Source: an uncultured Lachnospiraceae bacterium
GTDB taxonomy: Bacteria > Bacillota_A > Clostridia > Lachnospirales > Lachnospiraceae
DNA length: 7,811 nucleotides
Assembly (NCBI GenBank): GCA_902766415.1
Contig: CACXDR010000069.1
Location: 1 to 7,811, forward strand
Direction of reading: 5' to 3'
Below, in pieces: positions 1 to 4,897 of this stretch (the first letter of the stretch is position 1; each line of letters opens with the position of its first letter). Made by a program: the position numbers and the translations under genes. The notes under the pieces were generated by a model. It saw only the letters and a list, made by a program, of their open reading frames with translations. It was not told where the DNA came from and searched no databases.

Positions 1-413
1 CTCATGAGCGCGCGGCGCCCGTGATACTCGCCCTCCTCCGCGAAGCAGTAGCGGCACGCAAGGTTGCAGTCGTGCGCGATATGGAGGCACAGCGCCTTGA
101 CGACCGTCTTCCTCGCCTTGAAATCCCGGATGAAGTTCCGGTAGGTGTCCTTCGTGAAGAGCTCGCCGGCATCGACCAGCTCCTGCATGGACTCAAGGAC
201 CTCGGCGACGTCGCTTTCCGGATACTTCCCGGCAAGCCCCTCCCGCACGGCCGTGACAGCCTGCTCCGGAAGCTTTTCCGGCTCCGCCATCTCGCCGGCG
301 TACGGCGCGGCGAGCGCGACGGCATCATAGAAAACGGGATCGGCCACATGCACCGAGCCCGAGTTCACGTCCATGACGACGGCGACTCCGTTATTGATAA
401 ACTGATGGATCAA
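1..413 (-). CDS. scfB: SCIFF radical-SAM maturase (N-terminal 137 residues, cut by window edge)
   Basis: This is a radical-SAM enzyme expected to install thioether cross-links in the SCIFF precursor encoded just upstream. Seen: the protein opens MIHQFINNGVAVVMDVNSGS, the N-terminal pattern of SCIFF maturases. Residues ~1-100 form the leader-binding (RRE-like) region. Next comes VVKALCLHIAHDCNLACRYC, whose CX3CX2C cluster (C116, C120, C123) binds the catalytic 4Fe-4S cluster and SAM. The C-terminal SPASM domain with its auxiliary clusters should lie beyond the left edge; the family is about 450 residues long. The start is TTG at 413-411, not ATG. It is supported by GAGG at 424-421, seven bases upstream, and by the MIHQF alignment. 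No ATG lies at the natural start, so ATG-only gene calling misses or shortens the gene. scfA lies 113 bp upstream on the same strand. Family assignment is firm; the fragment looks intact. Confidence 0.93.
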   Translation of the reverse strand, partial: MIHQFINNGVAVVMDVNSGSVHVADPVFYDAVALAAPYAGEMAEPEKLPEQAVTAVREGLAGKYPESDVAEVLESMQELVDAGELFTKDTYRNFIRDFKARKTVVKALCLHIAHDCNLACRYCFAEEGEYHGRRALM

Positions 414-450
414 AAAAGTACCTCATTTCACAGGTTAGTGATATACATGA

Positions 451-483
451 TAATAACCCCTACAATCATCCGACCGTAGGGGT
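451..483 (-). terminator. Hairpin between scfA and scfB (possible attenuator)
   Basis: An 8-bp perfect stem (ACCCCTAC at 456-463 pairing with GTAGGGGT at 476-483) encloses a 12-nt loop. Read on the minus strand it is followed by TATTAT, only a weak U-rich tail. It lies between the scfA stop and the scfB ribosome site. It could be a leaky terminator or an mRNA-stabilising 3' end that gives more precursor than enzyme. That role is inferred; the inverted repeat itself is seen directly. Confidence 0.35.
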
Positions 484-526
484 CCTGCATCAAATTCATG
501 TTTCTGACTGCCGTACCATGCGGAGC

Positions 527-673
527 TTATCTGGAAGCGTTCTCGCAGCTCTGGTTTCCGACAGTGCAGGAAGTCTTGCATGCGGACTGGCAGGAAGTCT
601 GGCACTCACCGCATCCGCCGTTCTTCATGCTTTCCTTTAAGGGCTTCTCGTTCAACGTCATAACGTGCTTCAT
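527..673 (-). CDS. scfA: SCIFF ranthipeptide precursor (six cysteines in forty-five)
   Basis: This 48-residue ribosomally made peptide is the substrate of the adjacent radical-SAM maturase. Seen: an N-terminal leader opening MKHVMTLNEKPLKE, then the near-invariant SCIFF core CQTSCQSACKTSCTVGNQSC with cysteines at 21, 24, 28, 32, 36 and 43, ending ENASR. The ATG at 673 has a strong AAAGGAGG site (689-682) eight bases upstream and its own promoter. In the homologue CteA a thioether was reported between Cys32 and Thr37, and both residues occur at the same numbers here. The mature peptide's biological role is not settled; cell-signalling roles have been proposed for some relatives. The gene is short and easily missed by automatic annotation. 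The assignment is very secure from the core motif and the maturase next door. Confidence 0.97.
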   Translation of the reverse strand: MKHVMTLNEKPLKESMKNGGCGECQTSCQSACKTSCTVGNQSCENASR

Positions 674-699
674 TAAAAATGCCTCCTTTCGGTGGATAC

Positions 700-735
700 T
701 TGTGGAATTATAGCATACCGGAACATAATTGACAA
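700..735 (-). promoter_or_regulatory. Near-consensus sigma-A promoter for scfA
   Basis: On the minus strand, TTGTCA (735-730) and a perfect TATAAT (712-707) are separated by exactly 17 bp, predicting a transcript start near 700 and a leader of about 27 nt. The -35 box begins only nine bases after the lspA-like stop codon. scfA can therefore be transcribed independently of that gene, and strongly. This fits the high expression expected of a precursor peptide. Confidence 0.82.
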
Positions 736-743
736 CGGAAATC

Positions 744-1223
744 TCAGCCCTTCTTTACGAACCTCGCGGCTGCGCGGACTGCTGACGCCGTCAGGGAAAC
801 GACTGCTCCGAGGGCGATCAGGACGTCGCCAAGGTTGAAGATGATCTTCTTCAGGGGGCCGGCGTTGACGTGGAGATAGTCGACGACGTAGCGCCGGTAA
901 AAGCGGTCGAACAGGTTACTGACAGCGCCGCCGATGGTCAGGGCGAGGCCCAGCTTCTCGAAGGTCTTCCCCTTCTTCGGGAGAAGGAGCGAGAGGCGCG
1001 CGGTGAGCACGCTCGTGACAAACAGCGGAAGGCAGCGCACGAGCTCCGGATAGTCCCGGAACACGCCGAGCGGAAAGCCGTCGTTATGGAGCTTCCGGAT
1101 CTGCGCCTTCCCCTTCGTACCGGGGATGTCCCGCGGGAGCTTTTCGTCCGGCATGGCTTCGATCCCGTGCTTTACCGTAAGGTCAAGGACCGCGAGGACC
1201 GCGATCAGTATGAACCAGATCAT
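744..1223 (-). CDS. lspA: Signal peptidase II (LspA) family membrane aspartic protease, divergent
   Basis: LspA cleaves the signal peptide of prolipoproteins at the lipidated cysteine within the cytoplasmic membrane. The protein has 159 residues, the usual family length, with hydrophobic spans near 1-15, 62-82, 90-105 and 128-150. The box GGAVSNLFDRFYRRYVVDYL and the later FNLGD carry the expected catalytic aspartates D115 and D133, plus N103, R107 and N130. It departs from consensus in several places. The N-terminal DQxTK box reads DLTVK, the NxGxAF box reads HNDGFPLGVF, and the usual GN is SN. It may be a specialised paralogue or an unusual housekeeping copy. The start at 1223 was chosen over the in-frame ATG at 1301 because GAGAGGG lies seven bases before it and MIWFILIAVLAVLD begins the first membrane span. 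No terminator is seen before scfA. Confidence 0.8.
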   Translation of the reverse strand: MIWFILIAVLAVLDLTVKHGIEAMPDEKLPRDIPGTKGKAQIRKLHNDGFPLGVFRDYPELVRCLPLFVTSVLTARLSLLLPKKGKTFEKLGLALTIGGAVSNLFDRFYRRYVVDYLHVNAGPLKKIIFNLGDVLIALGAVVSLTASAVRAAARFVKKG

Positions 1224-1250
1224 TTTTTTCCCTCTCTTCCCTGATATCAT

Positions 1251-1258
1251 ATTATAAT
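1251..1258. promoter_or_regulatory. AT-rich -10-like site in a divergent intergenic region
   Basis: The 119 bp between the divergent lspA-like gene and the small membrane-protein gene is GC-rich except for a near-palindromic TATTATAATA. This gives a TATAAT on the minus strand (1256-1251), about 28 bases before the lspA start. It also gives a TATAAT on the plus strand (1253-1258), about 85 bases before the rightward gene. Neither has a convincing -35 box at 16-18 bp, so this is only a candidate. Confidence 0.28.
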
Positions 1259-1342
1259 AGAAACAGGTGCCGGGCGCGTTCCTCACGCCGCGCCGCCGCA
1301 CGTCTTACTGCATTTATCATACCATATTCAGGAGGAAACGCC

Positions 1343-1753
1343 ATGGAAGAATCGAAACAGCCGACGGAGCCCCGGGATGAAATGTCTGTTCTCATGGAGC
1401 AGCTGGAATACTCGAAGAGGTCTTTCCGCATGATGCAGGTCACCGCGGTCTGCTCCGCCTTAACGCTCCTCATCGTCGCCGTCATCGGCACCTGGATCGT
1501 GACGCAGTTCCGCGAGATCTACGCGAGCCTGACCACCATCATCGCGAACCTCGAGCACATCACGAACGACCTGAATTCGATCAACTTCCCGGAGCTGGCT
1601 GAAAAGATCGACACCCTCGTCACGGACTCCGGAGCCGCGATGAAGCGGATCAACTCGATCGACATCGACGCGCTGAACGCTTCCATCAAGGCCCTGAAGG
1701 AAACAGTCGAGCCCCTCGCCCGCCTCTTCGGCGGCGGAAGGGGACCGGTCTGA
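1343..1753 (+). CDS. Small single-pass membrane protein with amphipathic helical tail, unknown function
   Basis: This 136-residue protein has a charged N-terminal tail (1-30), one clear membrane span at about 32-54 and a long helical C-terminal part. The tail has heptad-like spacing, for example TTIIANLEHITNDLNSINFP and the stretch from INSIDIDALNASI through VEPLARLF, ending in a Gly-rich GGGRGPV. No catalytic motif is visible. Similar uncharacterised proteins, with a span followed by repeated LxxIN/IDIDxLN-type helices, are common in Lachnospiraceae. They resemble DUF948-like or methyl-accepting-type coiled-coil membrane proteins in architecture only. The start is well set by AGGAGG (1330-1335), seven bases before the ATG. 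The gene stands alone, divergent from the lspA-like gene, and ends at the edge of a repeat block. Function unknown; that it is a real gene is well supported. Confidence 0.82.
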   Translation: MEESKQPTEPRDEMSVLMEQLEYSKRSFRMMQVTAVCSALTLLIVAVIGTWIVTQFREIYASLTTIIANLEHITNDLNSINFPELAEKIDTLVTDSGAAMKRINSIDIDALNASIKALKETVEPLARLFGGGRGPV

Positions 1754-1763
1754 TCCGGTTTTT
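1743..1763 (+). terminator. Weak intrinsic terminator overlapping the stop of the membrane-protein gene
   Basis: ACCGG (1744-1748) pairs with CCGGT (1755-1759) around a six-base loop, extendable by G-U pairs, and runs into a T tract (1759-1763). A second T tract follows at 1769-1774. The stem is short, so termination may be inefficient. The same bases are part of the dyad-rich repeat block, which gives an alternative reading of the structure. Confidence 0.3.
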
Positions 1764-1875
1764 GCCTGTTTTTTGACCAGGACTGGTCTGATCCGGCTTT
1801 CGCCGGGATCCGGTCGGGACCGCTCTGGTCCGGCTTTCGCCTGTACTTGGCCGGGACCGCTCTGGTCTGCATCAG
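1747..1875. repeat. Imperfect tandem repeat (3 units plus a partial) with GACC...GGTC dyads
   Basis: Three units start with GGTC at 1747, 1785 and 1827 (38, 42 and 37 bp), followed by a partial unit at 1864-1875. Units 1 and 2 share a 20-base block starting GGTCTGATCCGG with two changes. Unit 3 has the same block minus CTGAT. Units 2 and 3 both end GGGACCGCTCT. Each junction makes an inverted repeat: GACCAG-GA-CTGGTC (1775-1788), GGACC-N5-GGTCC (1817-1831) and GACC-N5-GGTC (1855-1867), with GACCGGTC at 1743-1750. The block fills the gap before the aminotransferase-ridA operon. It could hold repeated operator sites, form leader hairpins, or be a decaying minisatellite. Its function is not known. 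Confidence 0.8.
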
Positions 1876-1892
1876 ATTAAGGAGGAAATGAA

Positions 1893-3110
1893 ATGACACT
1901 GGAGGAAAAATTCGCCCGCCTCGGAACCGAGAACGCTCCCGGACAGGAAAGCCTTCAGAAGGCTGAAGCCCTTCCCCTGATCGGGGAGAAGCTCGACGGT
2001 CCTGCCGTCGACTTCTCCCACGGAGACGTCAACGCCCATACCCCCATCCCCGGAAGCCTTGAGACCTTCGTCCGTCACTACGCAGTGGACGGGACCTTCC
2101 AGGCCTACACGGAATACCGCGGAAAGAGCAGCATCCGCCATTACCTGGCGGAAAAGCTCGCGGAGTTCAGCGGTGCCCCGGTGGATCCCGACAGCGAGAT
2201 CATCCTTACGCCCGGCACCCAGGGCGCGCTGTTCCTGGCCATGGGCTCCCTGATCGGGCGGGGGGACAAGGTCGCCATCGTCGAGCCGGATTATTTCGAC
2301 AACCGCAAGCTGGTGGAATTCTTTGAGGGAGAGATCGTCCCGATCCAGATGCGGTGGCGGGAAGCGCCTTCCGGAAGCTCCGGCATCGACCTCGGTGCCC
2401 TGGAGCAGGCTTTTAAAGGCGGCGTGAAGCTTTTTCTTTATTCCAACCCCAACAATCCCACCGGCGCCGTCTATTCCAGGGAAGAGGTCACGGAGATCGC
2501 CCGGCTGGCGAAGAAGTACAATGTCGCCATCCTCGCGGACGAGCTGTACAGCCGCCAGATCTTCGACCCTTCGTGGGAATATACGCATCTCCGCGCGCTC
2601 AGCGTGAAGCCGGACCGGCTGATCACCATCATCGGCCCCTCCAAGACCGAGTCCCTCAGCGGCTTCCGCCTCGGCGTAGGCTACGGGACCGCGGAGATCA
2701 TCACCCGCATGGAAAAGCTCCAGGCTGTGGTCTCCCTCCGCTGCGCGGGCTACTGCCAGGCAGCCTTCCTGAACTGGTTCTCCGAGCCGGAGGGCTGGAT
2801 GGAGCAGCGCGTCAGGGAGCACCGGCGGATCCGCGACGACATTCTCGCGGAGATCGGCAGGCACCCGGGCTTTTGGGCCCGTCCCACAGAGGGCGGCAGC
2901 TACCTGTTCCTCGAGCTTCCGGAGCTCAAGGTGGATATCTTCACCTTCACCAGGATCTGCCGCGCGCAGGCGAACGTCACCGTTACCCCGGGCACGGAGT
3001 TCGGGAAGCAGTTTGATCACTTTGTAAGGATGAATTTTTCTCAGGACCACGACAAGGCAGTTTCCGCGGTAGGGCGGATCTGCGAGCTGGCAGAAAGGTA
3101 CCGCGTATGA
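1893..3110 (+). CDS. PLP-dependent aminotransferase, class I/II (fold type I)
   Basis: A 405-residue cytosolic enzyme expected to move an amino group between an amino acid and a 2-oxo acid through pyridoxal phosphate. The family signature is complete: TPGTQGAL (106-113) for phosphate binding, SNPNNPTG (184-191) with N188, ADELY (215-219) with D216 pairing to the pyridine nitrogen, the Schiff-base lysine K251 in GPSKTESLSGFRLG, and carboxylate-binding R379 in FVRMNF. Length is normal for the aspartate aminotransferase superfamily. The substrate cannot be read from the sequence; a beta-elimination activity is also possible in this fold. The ATG at 1893 follows AAGGAGG (1879-1885) by seven bases. 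An out-of-frame ATG at 1888 is ignored. It overlaps ridA by four bases, so the two are co-translated. This fits a need to clear enamine or imine intermediates released by PLP enzymes. The 5' region is the tandem-repeat block. Confidence 0.93.
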   Translation: MTLEEKFARLGTENAPGQESLQKAEALPLIGEKLDGPAVDFSHGDVNAHTPIPGSLETFVRHYAVDGTFQAYTEYRGKSSIRHYLAEKLAEFSGAPVDPDSEIILTPGTQGALFLAMGSLIGRGDKVAIVEPDYFDNRKLVEFFEGEIVPIQMRWREAPSGSSGIDLGALEQAFKGGVKLFLYSNPNNPTGAVYSREEVTEIARLAKKYNVAILADELYSRQIFDPSWEYTHLRALSVKPDRLITIIGPSKTESLSGFRLGVGYGTAEIITRMEKLQAVVSLRCAGYCQAAFLNWFSEPEGWMEQRVREHRRIRDDILAEIGRHPGFWARPTEGGSYLFLELPELKVDIFTFTRICRAQANVTVTPGTEFGKQFDHFVRMNFSQDHDKAVSAVGRICELAERYRV

Positions 3111-3526
3111 CAAAGAATCCAGTCCCACAGGGAAAATACAGACCGGCAGTGCGCTATGGAAACCTGATCTTCACCGCGGGGATGACGCCCCGGAAGGACG
3201 GGCAGCTGATCCTTTCCGGGAAGATCTCTCCCGACGTGCCGGCGGAAAACTACCGGGAGGCCGTCCGGCAGGCAGCGGCCAACGCCCTCACCGCAGCAAG
3301 GAACTGCCTTAAGGAAGGGGAGTCCATCGTGCAGATCCTCTCCCTGACGGTGTATCTCAACGCCACGCCCGATTACCGGACGCACGCCCGGATCGGCGAC
3401 CTCGCCTCCGAGTATCTTTTCGAAGAGCTCGGCGAGGCCGGGATCGGCGCCAGGGCCGCCGTGGGTCTCGCGACCCTTCCCGGCGACGCCCCCGTCGAGA
3501 TCCAGCTCATCGCTGCCGCCGAATAA
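3107..3526 (+). CDS. ridA: RidA/YjgF/UK114-family reactive enamine/imine deaminase
   Basis: This 139-residue protein belongs to the RidA (YjgF/YER057c/UK114) family. These form homotrimers with active sites between subunits and hydrolyse 2-aminoacrylate and related enamines/imines to 2-oxo acids and ammonia. Seen: the opening YRPAVRYGNLIFTAGM with the conserved GNLxFTxG strand, a central helix, and the closing GARAAVGLATLPGDAPVEIQ. That last block keeps the substrate-carboxylate arginine (R116) and the conserved acidic residue (E131). The sequence, with its GKISPDV segment, resembles the 'YjgF-like 1' branch more than classical E. coli RidA, so a narrower or different substrate range is possible. 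Its ATG overlaps the aminotransferase stop codon (ATGA) and it lacks its own strong ribosome site, which suggests translational coupling. The operon ends at the palindrome pair downstream. Confidence 0.92.
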   Translation: MTKNPVPQGKYRPAVRYGNLIFTAGMTPRKDGQLILSGKISPDVPAENYREAVRQAAANALTAARNCLKEGESIVQILSLTVYLNATPDYRTHARIGDLASEYLFEELGEAGIGARAAVGLATLPGDAPVEIQLIAAAE

Positions 3527-3531
3527 AAGCC

Positions 3532-3562
3532 TTGGGCCATGGGGACTGTCCCCATGGCCCAA
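3532..3562. repeat. Perfect 31-bp palindrome, REP-like (copy 1)
   Basis: Two 15-base arms pair perfectly around a single central T (3547), with core GCCATGGGGAC-T-GTCCCC. It begins five bases after the ridA stop codon and could end transcription there, although only a short ACACTTTT tract follows. It shares its whole core with the palindrome at 3603-3627. Short GGGGAC/GTCCCC palindromes of this sort recur in many bacterial genomes as REP elements mobilised by RAYT-type Y1 transposases; membership here is inferred. Confidence 0.85.
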
Positions 3563-3602
3563 CACTTTTCCGGTTACTCAACACAAAACCGCTTTTCTGT
3601 TT

Positions 3603-3627
3603 AGCCATGGGGACAGTCCCCATGGCT
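3603..3627. repeat. Perfect 25-bp palindrome, REP-like (copy 2, inverted)
   Basis: Two 12-base arms (AGCCATGGGGAC and its complement) surround a central A (3615). The core equals copy 1 read on the opposite strand, so the two copies stand in inverted orientation 40 bp apart. It lies four bases beyond the amidohydrolase stop codon and may act as a leftward terminator or 3' mRNA barrier for that operon. No good T tract follows on the minus strand. Confidence 0.83.
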
Positions 3628-3631
3628 GAAA

Positions 3632-4897
3632 TTATATGTCCGCCTCGGTGGCGTAGGTCCTGCCGTCCTTCATGACGAAGGCGCAGTCGAGCAGGGCGCG
3701 CGGGTCCTTCATGAGGTCGCGGCGCCAGGCGGCGACGTCCGCCTTCTTCCCGGGCTCGATCGTGCCGATCTCGTCTGCGAGACCCAGGATCTCCGCGTTC
3801 GTGGAGGTCGCTGCTTTCAGCGCGCGGAAGGGGTCCATGCCGCTCTTCATCCACGCCTCGTACTCCCAGCCGCTCTCGTAGTTCTGGTGGTTCGCGACGA
3901 AATCCGTGCCGTAGCCGAGATGGATCCGGCTCTTCACGATCACCTCGCGGCCCTTCTGGAGCGCGTCCTTGTAGAGCTCGAGCTTCCGCCGGAATTCCGG
4001 CTGCTTGTCCCGGATCGCCTCCGGGTCGTAATGGACCGCCTCCTCATAGGGGCTGAAGGTCGGCACGAGGTAGATATTCCTCGCCTCGATCATCTCCGCC
4101 GTCTCACGGTCCATGAGGGAGCCGTGCTCGAGGCCGTCCACGCCGAAACGGATCAGCTTCTGCATGAGCGCCGGGGTGTAGACGTGCGCCGTCACGGTCC
4201 TGCGGTACTCATGCGCGGTCCTGATGATCGCCTCAAGCTCCGCGTCGTTCAGCTGCTGGTCCACCGGCGTGTCGTTCGGCGTGAAAAAGCCTCCGGTCGC
4301 CATGATCTTCAGGAAGTCGCTCCCGTATTTGACCTGCTCCCGGACCGCGCGCACAAAGAAGTCCGGTCCTGTGCCCAGCGTGGGCCGTTCCGCCTGGAGC
4401 TGTGCCGAAAGCGCGGGATTCCGCGCCATCCCCTGCGAAAGGTCCCCGTGGCTCCCCGGGGTGCAGAGGAACATAGGCGCCGCGACGATCCGGCTTCCCG
4501 GGAAATCGCCGCGCTCTATGGCGCGCTTCACGTCCAGCACGCCGTAGCCGCAGCCGGTGATCCCGCCCATATGCCGCACCGCGGTGAACCCGCGCCGGAG
4601 CGTCTTTTCCGCGCAGCGGAGCACCGCAAGCGTCTTTGCCTCCTCCGAGGTCTCATAGACCTCCTGCCGGATGGTGTGCCAGTCCCGGAAATCCATGTGC
4701 ATGTGCGCGTCGATCAGGCCCGGCGTCACCTGGCAGCCCGTCAGGTCCGTCTCCTCCGCCCCCTCCGGGTGCGGGACCTCGGTGCCCACCGCCTCGATCC
4801 GGTCGTCCGCGATGAGGACCGACATTCCTTCCTTCCATTCCGGCGAGACGCCGTCGTAAAGGCGCCCGCATTTCAGGATCCTGTATTTTTTATCCAT
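3632..4897 (-). CDS. Metal-dependent amidohydrolase, probable dipeptidase (prolidase-like)
   Basis: A 421-residue TIM-barrel enzyme of the amidohydrolase superfamily, imidazolonepropionase-like branch. Studied members of this branch cleave Xaa-Pro or Xaa-Arg/Lys dipeptides. All metal ligands are seen (numbering from 4897): H65 and H67 in GLIDAHMHM, carboxylated K197 in FLKIMATGG, H238 in TAHVY, H258 in DGLEHGSL, and D332 in YGTDF. A small beta domain is split between residues ~5-58 and the C-terminus (the GTIEPGKKADV strand onward). The ATG at 4897 is preferred over the in-frame ATG at 4903, because GGAG sits seven bases before the former and only one or two before the latter. That site and the start lie inside the end of the S9 peptidase gene (8-bp overlap), so the two are translationally coupled. 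The peptidase and AbgT transporter context supports a peptide or amide substrate. The exact substrate is unknown. Confidence 0.88.
   Translation of the reverse strand: MDKKYRILKCGRLYDGVSPEWKEGMSVLIADDRIEAVGTEVPHPEGAEETDLTGCQVTPGLIDAHMHMDFRDWHTIRQEVYETSEEAKTLAVLRCAEKTLRRGFTAVRHMGGITGCGYGVLDVKRAIERGDFPGSRIVAAPMFLCTPGSHGDLSQGMARNPALSAQLQAERPTLGTGPDFFVRAVREQVKYGSDFLKIMATGGFFTPNDTPVDQQLNDAELEAIIRTAHEYRRTVTAHVYTPALMQKLIRFGVDGLEHGSLMDRETAEMIEARNIYLVPTFSPYEEAVHYDPEAIRDKQPEFRRKLELYKDALQKGREVIVKSRIHLGYGTDFVANHQNYESGWEYEAWMKSGMDPFRALKAATSTNAEILGLADEIGTIEPGKKADVAAWRRDLMKDPRALLDCAFVMKDGRTYATEADI

Noticed and set aside
2..349. Minus-strand 115-codon frame at the left edge
   Set aside because: It is in the wrong frame relative to scfB. 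The true frame carries the CX3CX2C cluster and the SCIFF maturase N-terminus.
498..713. Plus-strand 71-codon frame over scfA
   Set aside because: It is the complement of the SCIFF precursor and its promoter, and no ribosome site or known protein pattern was seen.
1224..1301. Longer N-terminus for the lspA-like protein starting at 1301
   Set aside because: It would add 26 polar residues before the first membrane span, and a good ribosome site sits before the 1223 start.
1743..1875. CRISPR array
   Set aside because: The units are imperfect, unequal in length (37-42 bp) and contiguous, with no unique spacers between identical repeats and no cas genes.
1872..3128. 418-codon minus-strand open frame opposite the aminotransferase
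   Set aside because: It fully shadows a gene with all PLP motifs and shows low-complexity Asp/Gly/Arg composition with no domain.
3532..3627. Terminal inverted repeats of an insertion sequence
   Set aside because: Only 40 bp with no open frame lies between the palindromes, and no target-site duplication is evident. A REP/BIME-type element fits better.
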